Shown here: one piece after another, positions 14,401 to 28,600 of the stretch
How positions within the stretch are numbered: the first letter of the stretch is position 1
Layout of the letters: every line of letters starts with the position of its first letter
Source: Sthenelais limicola
Taxonomy: Eukaryota > Annelida > Polychaeta > Phyllodocida > Sigalionidae
Length of the DNA stretch: 64,000 nt
Direction: 5' to 3'
Assembly (NCBI GenBank): GCA_942159475.1
Contig: OW804094.1
Span: 134,774,755 to 134,838,754, forward strand
Program-made: the position numbers and the translations under genes
Notes under the pieces: generated by a model
What the model was told of the DNA's origin: nothing
Databases searched by the model: none
Seen by the model: only the letters and a program-made list of their open reading frames with translations

Positions 14401-16651
14401 AAGTAGAGATATCATGTTACAACCCCGTGAGTAGACCATTAAGGACTTCACAGAAATAGAAACAAATAACAATTGTTGCCATCATCCCAATATCTGCCGC
14501 CACCCATCGCAATTAAGCGTTTATCTCTATGGGATTCCAGGATTTATTTCAAAATCCCACGAGATGTATTTGTTTCTGAATCCTAATGCTTTGGCTGTGG
14601 TCCAGGTGCATATAGATATGTTCACAACATTGATTTTAATATAAACAAAATTGTATACAAATAGCTTTGGAGATGCCTAAGCATAGACTGGTCAATGGGT
14701 AGATGTATTTAGATGTGTATTACTTAGTATGAATACATAGAAATACGGTACACAATATCTTTACAATGCAGGCCTTCCTACTAGACCTTAAACTTAAGAG
14801 ATCATTTGTCCAATGAACATTAATTCAATAAGTAATTTGACAAATATGTGATGAGAAAAATAGTGGAGAAATCCGACTCTTCTCAGCCTGATCCAAGTCA
14901 GCTGAGGTGAAAATACTAACACGAAGGCAATCGTGAAGATACATTTCAAATTTGTCAAATTTAGATAACTGGATTGCTTGATTTAATTATTATAGCCGCA
15001 GACGGCTTATAAATAACATGGATAAACCCTTAGCATTTCTATTGGATTGAACTGCATGCGTGATTCACTATATAAATCTAGCATAAACAACTTGCCTTTC
15101 CGTTACAAATGACCAGCAGTACTAGAGAGATTCTGCAAGCAAACGTATCTCAATTACGTAACCGTGTCCGTATCTGCTTTGGGAATTACGTCGCATTTTT
15201 ATGTATAAAAAATAAATTGTAAGTTGAAACATTTTGCTTGATATGTTACGTTACGTTTTTCCCACCATGTTTTGCTGAACCTCTTTCTTCCTTGTATGTT
15301 TGTTTATCAGAGATACGGATACGTTTACGTTTATACGTACATAGGTTAGACATGCTGAACCTCCCTACTATCTTCCTTATTGCCTCTAGCGTTATTTATA
15401 GTTCTGTATAGCTGTCTAATGCAGGAAGGTGGGCGTGTTCTGTTTTAGAGTTCATCCCCTTTGTTCTCATTCATCACAACATATGTGATGTGTTACTGAT
15501 AAATGAGTCACACGTCGCAAAATTGATATTTTTCAAAGTGTTTTACTCAGAAGATGTCGTTTTAGGAATGTTCTCATTTTGGGGGATATCTACCTCTTTC
15601 AGTCATATGAATACATGTATCAAATCTCAGGACAATGTATTAAATATATTTAAAATAAAAGTATCAAACATTAAGTATAGAAATATTCTAGAGATGTTCA
15701 ACTGTTTACTATCATTGAAATCGGCTCGATCTACTTTTTTCAAATAATTATGATGATATCTCAAAATCCCCTTTTTGCGACTTGTGACTCATTTTCCTGT
15801 AACACATCACATATTATCAGAACAAGATTGCCACATATATACCCAATCATCCAGACACACCCCTGTAATATGCTTTACCAGAGCTCTCAAATGGATAACA
15901 TAATCTTATTAGTATAGGGATAATCTGCTACAAGAGCCTATGATCCCACTGAATGGGATAACGGCGGGCAAATGCGACAATCCGGGATCTATTATCTATT
16001 CTAGGGGTGCTGTGATTATTTTTACTTACCACAATATCCAGGCATCCTTTAAATATGACTCATAAAGTGATATACCTATTTTTAACTATAAGGGAGCTCT
16101 GGCGGTGGCGGAAGGGAGGGGAGGAAATATGATGGTATAAGTTGACATATTGTCTATATGAATGGATTTGCTCTTTTTATGGCAAACCTATTGCAATAAA
16201 GGTTTTCTAATCCAATCTAATCTAGGTTGAAAATGCAATTGCAAGCAGAGCCAATTTCACAGTTGTGATGAATAAACAAGTTTCTAATCTAATCTAATAT
16301 GTCTATCTCCAATATAAATAATGTATCCACAAGAAACCTTGCTCTGAATGTTTTTTTCATTCTTGCGGTACATAGCATTTCTAGTAGGAGTCGGCTTGAT
16401 CTCATCTTTTCAAATAATTATTATTATTATGTTGATATCTCAAAAAACATTTTTGCGACTTGTGACTCATTTTGGGAGAAAGAGAGAGGGAGAGAGGGAG
16501 AAAGAGAGAGAGGGAGAAAGAAAGAGAGAGGGAGAGAGAGAAAGAAAGAGAGAATGAGAGAGGGAGAAAGAGAGAGGGAGAAAGAGAGAGAGAGGGAGAA
16601 AGAGAGAGAGAGGGAGAAAGAGAGAGAGGGGAGAAAGTAGGAGAGAGAGGG

Positions 16652-16684
<33 letters not shown>

Positions 16685-19600
16685 TGGAGAGAGACAGAGA
16701 TTAGATGTCAAAAGGAACAGCTGTGTCACATCACATATACTCCACTTGAATGTCATGAATTCATAAGGCTAGACTAGACATTTCTATTGGTTATATTCGT
16801 ACACTTATTGAGGTTGATCTATAGGATCAAATGGTGAACAAAAGATGCCATCACCAACAACAAATGTCCCTGTGTCATCAAAAAGGCCCTGCACACACAC
16901 AGCCCATTTGCCCCCCCCCCCATTGCCCCCCGATTTAGGTCTCCTGATGAATCCTAGGATTTCATTTCCAATCCTGGTTGATGTTATTTCAAAAACATAA
17001 ACCAGGATTTGAAATGAAACCATTGACCATTGAGTAATTCAGTATGAGCAACAGTAAAAATAAGAGTAAAAGTAAAAGTTGTGTTTGTAAAGGATTAACA
17101 GCAGTGGTTTAACTCGTGGAGAGAAATAGATAAGAGCATAGTCATAGTCATAGAACCATAAATACTCACAGAGCAAGCTGTATCCATGCATTACCTTTCA
17201 AAAGTCAAAGTAACGAATCATTACGGGCTCACTTAAATATTTACAGTCCCTCTCAACTGGTTGGGTGGGATACGTGCTGACAGCAAATTCAGTCACTCCT
17301 TGTTACTGTTATAATTTGAAATAATATTATTGAATAAAAGGAACTCGTTGGGGTGCCTCTGCAAACTAAACTAAACAATAGCATTTAGTAATGAACTTGA
17401 ATGAATTATTCACTTTAATTGGTTTCCCAAATCTGCCAGTACTTTCTCCCGTGCAAATGTATAGGAAGCATACTGGATATTACAACATAAAGAATTTATG
17501 ACAATTCATGACATATGCAAAATAATCCTAGCGCAAGCTGATGAAAAGTTGTAGTACGCGATATATGATGTGTTACAGAAAAATGAGTCACACGTAGCAA
17601 AAACGATATTTTTTCAAATGGCACGAACTCTTCATAGGAATGTTTTCATTTTTTGACAGTTTAGTGTTCTTAATATAGCAATACAATCGATATCGCTAAC
17701 TTTTTTCTCATGCCTACAACAATATAGAAATACTTATTAGATGTCCTAATATTTACTATCATTGGAATTCCCTTGATCTCATCTTTTCTAATATGATGAT
17801 ATCACATACTCCATTTATTTTTTTGCGAATTATGACTCATTTTCCTGTGGCACATCACATATATTATACAACGGTATAGGCGAGCAGGGAAGGCCTCACA
17901 AAATGGACGTTTCCTCGTCCTGCTGGTGGTAGCCCAGTCGTATTTAGGTATAATGTGTACGAAACCATCCACTGATGATAATTAATGATTCATAGGCTCA
18001 CAATATTCAGCCTGTTATAGTAATGGCGGCGACCATCAAACGCGATAGATAGCACGAGGATCTAACTTGTAAATGCGTCGCCACGGAAATTCCATTACCT
18101 CGTGAGGGCTGCCTTGGTGAGGCCGTGAGAACATTGTCAATTTACAGAACAATATCTCATGTTGATGTATCAAATAAAAAAAGGTTTAACAGTCTAGCAC
18201 CGGATGCGGCAAAAACCTATATGATGGGCCAGATCGTGGGAAAATGTACAATTGACAGCTCTGCACATTGATCAAATTCTGCAAAATTAGGCTGAAAAAT
18301 GATAAATATTTGATTATGTTTGGTATTATGTTGATTCATAATAACAGTTTCGTTATGTTGAACTGTATTTTGAAGTTCATTTTTGTCTTAAATTTGGGTT
18401 ATTTGAGAGGATTGATGGAGGCGAATTGTACATTTTCAGGCGATTTAACCCATATAGCCATGCTCGTGGTTTTGTGTGAGGAATCCAGCATTAAGGACGG
18501 CCTCTCTTCTACGGGGGCCTATATATAGATGGATTGTTTAATAGTGTACACTTGGGGGAAAATGTAATGTGTTCCAGGAAAATGAGTCACAAGTCGCAAA
18601 GTTAATATTTTTCAAAGTGATGCACAAGAACCCTTACTCAGAATGTTTTCATTCTTCGGGGCCTTAGTGCTGCTAGTAGCACAAATACATGTATCAAATC
18701 TGAAGACTGAGTATTGAATATATTTATGCATGTCTAAGGTTACCCTAAGGAGTATAACTAAATCTACCTGCTTTACTACAGTAAGTGTCTATTAAGAAAT
18801 ATTACTAACCTTTGCATACATGCACGCAACAATATAGAAGAACTTATTAGATGTCCTAATGTTTACTGTCATTAGAATCAGCTTGATCTCATCTTTTCAG
18901 ATATGACGATACCTCAAATACATTTTTTGCGACTTCAGACTCATTTTCCCGAAACACATCACAAATGTTATATCCTGAGAATAATTTAATTCGTGGTTAA
19001 ATTTGCGTCAGGACATTTATGAAGGCTCTTGAAGTTGAAAACTGAAAGTGAAAACCATGTTGTCAATTGATCAATAGATCGCTCAACGGGTTGGTCATTT
19101 AGACGAGTCGTACATGTATTCCCATCACTAGATCAAACAATCAAGGCTTCCCCTCAGCATTCATCTCTACGCCAACTTCTATATGGGTGAAATCGCCAGA
19201 AAATGTACAATTCATCCTCACCAATGTAGTCAAATAACCCAAATTTAAAGCATACATCTGGTTCTAAATTCAGCTCAACATAACCAAATAGATTGCTAGA
19301 ATCAACGCAATGCCGAATATACTCGAATTTACATAGTATTGGCAACATAGCAGCCTAAATTAGGAGATTTTACTACATGTGTACACTGTCAATTGCACAT
19401 TTTCTGAAAATCTTACCCATATTCATAGATGAACACGGGGGATGGTGTGCATGTGTGTGGGTGGGGGCGGGGGGGGGGGCCAATTATGATGTGCCACAGG
19501 GAAATGAGTCACAAATGCATGTCGCAAAAATGTTTTTTGAGATACCATCATGTTTGAAAAGATGGAATCAAGCCGATTCTAATGATGGTAAACATTAGGA

Positions 19601-22600
19601 AAGCTAATAGGTAATTCTATATTTTATGTTTGATATCTTTATTCTTGAAAAAGCAATTGCAATATTTCTGGATGGATAAATTACTGCAAGTAACGTAGCT
19701 AAATATACTCTATAGGATGAGCTACGAAATGCATGCATATGTATTATACACGGTTTTGAGATCTGGTACATGTATTGATTCGACTTCGAACATTAGATAC
19801 CAAGAGGAATCAGTTTTGCGACTTGTGACTCATTTTCCTGAAACGCATCACAATTATGTGTGTATGTATGTATGTATGTATGTATGTATGTATGTATGTA
19901 TGTATATATGTATGTATGTATGTATGTACATGTATGTGCAAATGGAGAATCATGCACTGATAGCAGAATAATTCATATTCAATAATGGAATAATCGAGTT
20001 TTAAACATGATGTATCCCTCGCAATTAGAATAATACCAATCATGTTCCTGTTATACTATAACCCTTTCCCACCACGAGGCCTGTATTGTTCTGCATTACA
20101 CGGTATAACCATTCGTAACAAGACAACCGGTCGATATACACCCCATGATGATACATAGGGTAGTATGTGCCCATATAACAATCCATATCATGGCCAAATT
20201 ACAACTTAATATCGCTCATTATGGATTGTAAACGGGTCCGCAATCGATTCCCAGATTCCAAAGCCATATTCCAAACATTGGTATAAATCAGAATTATAGA
20301 CGATTGTCAACGTAACTTGTTTACAAATAAATCTCCTGGAAGATCTGATGTAGAAATTTGTGTCTATGCTGGAAGGAGTAGACAGTTCCTGTGTCTCAAC
20401 TGAATAATTACTGTACTTCTCCTCTGAGAAATAAAATTGTTGTATACATGGGTGAAATCGCCAGAAAATGCACAATTCCCCTTCATCAATCCTCTGAAAT
20501 AATCCAAATTCAAGACAGAAATAAGGTTCAAAATTCAGTCCAACATAACCAAAAAGATTGTTTGAATCAAGGCAATATCAAATATACTCAGATATACCTA
20601 TAGTATTGCCCATTTCTCAGTCTAATTTTAAAAAATTTACTAAATATATAGATCTGCTGATTGTACATTTTCTGAAGATCTAACCCATATAATGTGTATT
20701 GATAAAAAAATGCCCCCCACCTCTCTCTCCCTGTCTCTAGCTTGCTTAAATATATATATCAACATTAAATATACTAAAAGAAAAACAAAAAACTTAAATA
20801 TACAATGATAGATGATTCATCATTGGACATAATTATCAATATTATCTCTGCAAGTTCTCAACGTTATCAGGCATCCCTGATTCTAGCGCTGACAGTAATT
20901 GAATCAAGTATGGTTTTACAAGGTTGTAACTCAAGCTGGCCGCCAAGTCATAATAATGGGGAGAGCACATATTGTCTATATTTATACGTATTGACTATGG
21001 TGGGGCTATATATAGAATTTGTATTCCATAAGAATATACAGAACAGGACATAACCTCTAAAAATAGATCTTCCGACGAGCCCGAAACGATAATAAAGGAA
21101 TGAAAATGTCAAGCTTTACATAGATTACACATATTTCGGTCATTACATAGTTTTTACCGTTTTTGATAATTGGTCATTTGAAATTTACAATCTCTCATTA
21201 TTATTAATATTTTCATAACTATTTTCTACGATATTGGTTCAAATAGCGATTTCGACTGTGTTACAACCTTTTTGAGACTTTACATTTTGAAAATTACCTT
21301 TCAATCTACACATTTGTACTACAGTGTTTTTGTTTGTATCTTTTGACAATAGCTTGTTATAAAACTTTGTCTTACATCTAATATAATGGTAATCATAATG
21401 TTATATTATACGACCTTTGAATAAAAGTCACCCCCTATATACAATGTATTTTGGTTTGAAATAAATAATTTCAATTTGAATGAACAAATTGGTTAACTAA
21501 ACAAATATCGATATCGCGATCATGAAATGGCATTATGCGGCCTTGGTTACATTGTAATAAAAATGTATTCAGATTAAATCTGATTTATATCTTCTTGTAA
21601 GTATTTATCAAAAGCGACAGGATAGTCTAGACGCGAATAACTTTTCTTGTGGCTAACAATTGAGGCTCATCTGGCAATCCATTCCATAAAGAAGACAACT
21701 TAGAAATATAAGACCTTTTGAATATCTCATTTTTCGGGTGAGGAACTAAGAGTATTTTTCCTTTTGCCAATCCCCAAATGTTAATTTTCTTATTATCAGT
21801 ATTTTCCACTTTTTTCGACCTTAAATAAGCAAGGTCTAGAATATGCGACTCTCTCCTATTCTTTAATGAAGGTATGTTAAGCTCCTTATGTATCTGCGCT
21901 GAACTTGTCAGTCTAGGGAGTACGAGAATTATCATTAAAGCAGCTTTTTGGAGAGATTGGAGTCTATTTAAATAATTTTGACTGGATGACGAATAGAAAA
22001 TGTCGCCATAATCAATGTGTGGAAGGATAGTTGTTTATATGGGCCGGGTTGCCCCAAAATGTACAATCGGCAGCTCTACATTTTTTAATACAATCTGCTG
22101 AACTAGGCAGAAAAATGATAAATACTAGGCATATCTGAGTATATTTGGTAGTGGGTTGATTCATAGAATCTGTTATGTTATGTTAAATTGTATTTTGATA
22201 CTTATCTTTGTCTCAAATTTGGATTATTTAAGAGGATTAGTGGAGGCAAATTGTACATTGTCTCAAGAATTCACCCATATCCAATACGGACTGTGCAGCG
22301 TGCATATTCAATGATGTGTTATCTACCAGGAATACCACCCACATTCAACCACATACTTTTCAGATTATTCATTTTTGGCAGTTTGGTGTTCTTAATAGTT
22401 GTAATACATGTACCAAACTCCAAGACTGTGCTAAATGTGCAAAATCCATCTTTTGCGACTTGTGACTCATTTTCCTGTGACACATTACATAATAATAAAA
22501 GACAAGAAGAGGGAGAGAGAGAGAGAGAGAGAGAGGCGAGAGAGAGGCGAGAGAGAGAGGGAGAGAAAGCTGAGACAGAGAGGGAGAGAGAGACAGAGAG

Positions 22601-25600
22601 AGAGGCTAGAGAGAGGCGAGAGAGAGAGGGAGAGAGACACAGAGAGAGACACAGAGAGAGGCGAGGGAGAGGAGAGAGAGGGAGAGAAAGGCGAGAGAAA
22701 GAGGCGAGAAAGGGAGAGAGAGACGAGAGAGCGGCGAGAGAGAGAGGCGAAAGAGTGGGAGAGAGAGAGTGGGAGGAGTGAGGGGGAGGAAGAGAGACAG
22801 ACAGACAGAAACAGAGAGAGATGGCAAGAATGAGTGCCACATTGTTGTGTGCATGAATATCAACTTTACAACAGAGTGACTCTGAGCAAACATCTTTACC
22901 CTGTGCTACTCTTAATGTGTGGAATAATTACTGTTACGTTGCCTGGTAGCTACAGTAGCCATGCAAATGTCCCTTGTGACAGTCCGGAGCTGTATTTACC
23001 GACCAAAACACTGTCCACCGTCAAACCCCTTGTTCTATGATAGAGAGGCTTAACATTCATTGATATGGCTTTTTTTCAGCCGAACGAGCCCGGCCATATC
23101 TCATCACCCACGACAGTAACGATAGCACTGATTATATCAATGCAGTCTACGTTGATGTAAGTATGATGGACGAGGATACTTATACAACAACCTACGTACC
23201 ATCGACAGTATTCATACCAGCATAATGGAAACTGTAACTCATAAGACTTCCCCATTAGATTTGATACAAGCGTTATTACCTTGTGGCCATGCAATTTGCA
23301 ATACAGGATATTTACGTAACAAATACTGCCACCTTAAACTAGACATGCATTTATATTTCTTGTAGACACATTCGTAATGGTGTATAAAAATTAAAATCTA
23401 TCTGATATCTCGTCCGGTGAATGTATTTTGTTTCGTTCGCATTGTGCTAAGACTAATGGTAGCCTGTAAAAGACAACCTACGAAGGCATATACATATACG
23501 TAGATGCTCATTTTATTCTTTTCTAAATTCCATTTAAATTACTGTTTACACGCATTTTGCAGTTGTGATTAATGAATGGATATTGATATTTGACTCCTTT
23601 TTTCTTTATACAGGGTTACAGAAATACTAACGCCTATATAGTTACACAATGGCCACTGAAAAGTACCGTTAATGATATATGGCGATTAGTTTATGATTAT
23701 AACATTCCAACCATGGTGCTACTTAATGACATGCCCCAATCTAGGGTAAGTAATCTCTTGTATTTCGTCATTTCATTTGTTAGTTTAAGTTTTCTCAGTA
23801 TATATGTAGAAACCTTTTATCACTATCTGCAATTGCATAATCGTATCATACATCATCAAATGATTCTTTATCATATAACAGCATTGCCTTTATTTCTTGT
23901 TCACAGGCCTACCCACGATTTTGGCCTAGTGTTCCTGGAAAAGAAGTCCCATTTGGACCTCTGACAATTGAGCTAGAATCTGAACAAGAAGAGAAAAGCA
24001 TAGTGTCTCGAGTCTTCCGTATCCGTAAGGTAAGGACATGCTACTATCCCATTGTGAAAATCTATCAAAAAATCGTGAATCTTTTCAACGGACCAGACAA
24101 AACATCATCAATAGAATGGGAATGGGGCTGGTAGATCATTACGATCTTAGCTGCTTTACTTCAATTATTTCCGTGACAGACTATACTCAAATTCTGCCAA
24201 TGTTCTTCCTCTATATTTCCCCAGTGGAATATATGTATATACTTTCGAGGTTTTCATTTCAGAACCATGGTGCAAAGTCCTGTATTTTTGTATCTCGACA
24301 TAATAAGGAAAATACACCTCCGTATGATATAATGTTTATTGCCTGTGTGTGTATAGTATTAACACATACGATCAAGGTTTTAAAAAAAGCAAGTCATTCA
24401 TGATCATGTGTTTTGTGTGAGGTTGGAACTCTTCAACCTTCAAGGTCCCAAAAGGAGCGTTATCCCAAAGCCATTCTCTGTTCTTTCTTGTGCATGCCTT
24501 CATTGCTATTTAAAATGATCGATGAGTTTAGGAAGGGAAAGTTAAACAAAAATCACAGGCTTTGAATACTTTTTCCCTAGGCCTCTTTTTTTTCTGATGA
24601 TTCAATGTGCAGCAAACACATATACTAACATCTAAAATCTCAATGGTGTATTTTACATATATTATGCTGTATTGATGGTTATTTCTATTTTTGGAGGCTT
24701 CAACTTACGTACTGTTTTTCAATGTTCCAAAAGTTTCCCCCCTTTTTCCGATCCTATCAACTCTGTGTATTTATTAATTCGTCTTTCTGACTTGTAGACC
24801 CCTCAATATTCAACAACTCCCGTCCTCTCTCTTTATTATTATTATACATGTTATATATGTATTGAATCTGCTTGTCCTATATATTACATCTATATATATT
24901 ACTGTCACCAATCCCTCTATTTTCTCTCTATAGTTTTCCTCACAGGTCTTGGCCACTCAAGCCTTGCCCTAATTTCGCTAAGTTTCCTTTTCAGCCAAGG
25001 AAGTTTGATGATCTCATGGACGATTTCCTCCTCTACTTGGCGAGAAAATATGCACCTCGTGCCGAAGTAATAACCTCTATCCAACTCACTTTATTTACCA
25101 GATATCTCAACTTACTAGTCTTGTGCTTATTCCCCAGATTATCCATTACTCCTCTTATCCTTATTCTTCTCTATATTACGACTATGATTTGTTTATACGT
25201 TTGCTCTCTTTCCTTTGTTGGTAGCAGTTGGCTCGCGTTTCATGTTACAATTCCTCTTTATGAATAGCATTAGATTTATTTTTAGTAGTTTTGCCATGAA
25301 TGATGGTTAGCTTTGACACGATAACATTATATATATATCACACGAACAGGTTCCTCCTCCTTCAATGAATGAATGCATTTATATCATATGTATTTCCTCT
25401 CCTTATATATTTAGTGCATATATATATATCTTCTATAAAGTCTCTTTTCACACCTTTTAAAACCATTATCCGAGACCTCTCAGAAGCTGTCCAATGGTAG
25501 AGAAAGTAGATTTGAGTCAAGCTGAACTAGCGTAGATAATTCTATATAATACACAAAAAGTTTGGCTTCGTGGACATTTTAGATGTCCTCCATGCAGCAG

Positions 25601-28600
25601 GGAAACATACATTCTATGTGTTCCAAGCTGTGTCTCTTTCCTTCTTTAAGTTGTTTTGCTTTATTTCCTGTTTATGTATATAACAATACATAACTCTGAC
25701 GAAAGATGAATACTTTACTAAGCACACTCGTTCCAATGAACGAAGCATCAATCACACTTTCCATCCCGAAGCATGCTTTCTTCGCAATGCTCATCTTTGC
25801 TCGATAGTAGCTACTAATACCTTAGATCTATACACATCATCGTTCGGGAGGGCCACCACCGGGTTTACTTATTCATATATACATTACAAGCTATCATGTC
25901 TAAGATTGCGTTTATTCTTTTCCAATTTATTATCCTGTAAGGGAATCAAATTACATAGTTGTTAAAAAGAAACTTATTATTGTTGTTATGTATACGTGCG
26001 GTGTACATTTAACAGCACAGATTGTCCTTATACCTAAGCGAGAAAATAACCTTGTCGAAGACCGTTTCAGCAGCTTGGCTGATCGTTTATACAAAAGAGA
26101 AAACAAAAAAAAGATAGGTTGTGATGTTTTGCGTTCACTAAGTTTGATATGCCTGGCCGGGGTTATATTTCAGCCAAAGAAGTACGAAGCCCTGATGGAT
26201 TATCTTAAGAAGAGAGGCACGAAACGACCCGAAGTATTAACATATAACATCCCTATATATATATATCCCTACATTATATATATATATACATATCTAGTTC
26301 ATATCTTTAAGTTCATGTTCGTGCTAGAAATTCCTCCATAACAGTGTCAGGCATGAAGCCGGGTCCGTGTTTGTGGGAGTTGTTGGCTTGTGGTGCCAAG
26401 TTCAGTCCAGTTGTATTTGTCCAAGAAAGATGACACCTATATTATTATTACTATTATAAGGATGGAAGTGGTCATTCTTTCACCACCCCTTGACCAGTTG
26501 TACCCCCCTGCGCATGTATGGTGAATCTTATGATTTTTTTACTACCCCAAAAAAAACCAGACTAGTAGTGGACAAGCATCCTTAAATTGTAGGTAGATTT
26601 TGAGAGGTCTCAGCCCGTCGCTATGACTACCACTACTTATTGATAAACCCTTGCATGAATGGTCACGGATTGAGAGTAGAATACCGTCATCTTAGCAAGA
26701 CAATCCGCTTATTTTTAGGGCGATCCAGGTCCACATTGTCAAATAAATATTCATCATGTTTTTTTTGTTTACTCGATGTTATTTTCAAGCACGATTTTTT
26801 TCCCTCGGAAAAGCATCGAAGAAAAACTTCCGAGTGAGAAATGGAAGCGCTTGTTTTTTTTGTTTTTTTTTAACGAAGTTTTTCCCCTAAATGGATTAAT
26901 CGATGAAGCAAATTGCGATGAAAACTTTGAATTTTTCTCAGCACGAGAACCGGTCAGTTGCCAAAGCAATTTCCCCTTTTGTGGTCTGCGTATAGTAGCC
27001 GAGCCAACTGAAACCAACTAGCATCATATCCTTTGGCTTGTTGGAGCTCATTTTTATCTCTCTTGTAGGTAAATTGGTTATCCGCATGGAGTATAGTCAC
27101 CAATTTTGCATGAGGACCTGTTTGAAACTTTTTTATTAGAACATATTGCGCTTCCATTGTACTTTGATAGACCGGCCATGTTTTTTCTCAGTATATATAT
27201 ATCCGCATTTTACTTTTTCAACATAGCCTCTTGTGATGTGGATGGATTGGGAATATATAGATTGAACGAAGCACAGAGCCTATATATATTATAAAAACCA
27301 ATATATTTCAAATATTAGTACAATCCTGCATGCTTGCTGTATTAGCGTTTGGGCTTATAGAAACATGTGGATACGCAAAGACTGGATTCTGCTTTTGATA
27401 AAGTTGAATCCTTGAACTTTAGTGTCCTCTCACTTGCCTGACCTGAGTGTCTGAGTTAGTTATGCAAGGAACAAACCACTTTGAAATAAGGACATAATAA
27501 GTTAATAACGAGTCCCAAATTGGTATATTTCTTGGGCGATACCCCCCTCATCCATCCTATTGGTAAAATAATGCACTTATACATGGCACATGGAATATAT
27601 TTATTCTGACAAACGAAGATGAAGTGAAAAAATTAACCAGAAACTTTCTCATCTAGATCATGAGTATCATCATCACCACCACCGCCGCCGGGTCTTGGCT
27701 TTTTTCTTTTTGTTTTTCACGTGTTTTTAAAATGCTGTGGTCATCATGTAACTACATACATGTGCATGTTAACTTTTGGTCCAACATTCCAAAGTGCCTC
27801 ACCGGATCTTATATCTGTTTGGTTTTATAGTGATTATAGCATTGTGTCCGACGTCCCTTTGAATTTTTAAACTTTTAAAATCCCACGTTTTTGACGCCGT
27901 ACCACCTCTTTCAATTCACGTAGATGAATTCTATTATATACATCGGTAGCCACTTCTGCCTCGTATGAGTCCTATATATATATTATTATTATATTGACAA
28001 ATCCAGATATGGGGCATGCTGAAATTCAAATTGTTGTCTGTAGATTTCGTGTAGTGCATTTTTGTGAATGCTACATCAGAAAAAATTAAATCTATTGGAA
28101 TGCAGTATTGATATAGATATTCCCATTCAGTTACTACTATCTCAATATCAACTATTCTAGCTTACTTATTATCATATACAAAATGTAAAAGAAAGTCATT
28201 GCTTTGGCGAATCTTGTTGCACAAGCATTTTTAGCATGTGTCTACATCTAGATTGACAGTCACAAGTCACGTATTTTCTGTATTAACAAAAGATTCCCCA
28301 TTCGGGGGATATTGTGCGGCTCTGATCTATATTTGAACTACTCATAGAAAAGCGATATTACTAATATAGACTATATTTTAAAAATCCCAACTTTTTCCAT
28401 GTTACCAATGAGTTAGCATGTACTGACTTACTTACTGGCTGTAGTTGTTACAATTAACCTTCGAGCGAGAGAAGAAATAACCCCAGATTATCACACATGT
28501 AAGTCCTCCATTTTTTAGTGCTCTTGAAGAAAAAGAAAGACGACGCTGTGTAAAGAAAGTGTTCTGCTACTACTCGCTTTGACAGCAATGGTTCATACTC

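Noticed and set aside
16299..16777. Four overlapping ORFs up to 113 codons
   Set aside because: They are products of the GA array inside a MITE; no normal protein composition.
22188..22893. ORFs up to 197 codons on both strands
   Set aside because: Low-complexity Arg/Glu or Ser/Leu translation of the GA-rich array plus MITE sequence.
24263..24322. Possible cassette exon NHGAKSCIFVSRHNKE after a strong acceptor
   Set aside because: The only donor found gives 59 bases, which breaks phase with both neighbours, and it does not resemble cassettes A-C.
24949..24994. Upstream acceptor for cassette A (after cctcacag)
   Set aside because: In the required phase the frame hits TAA after eight codons.
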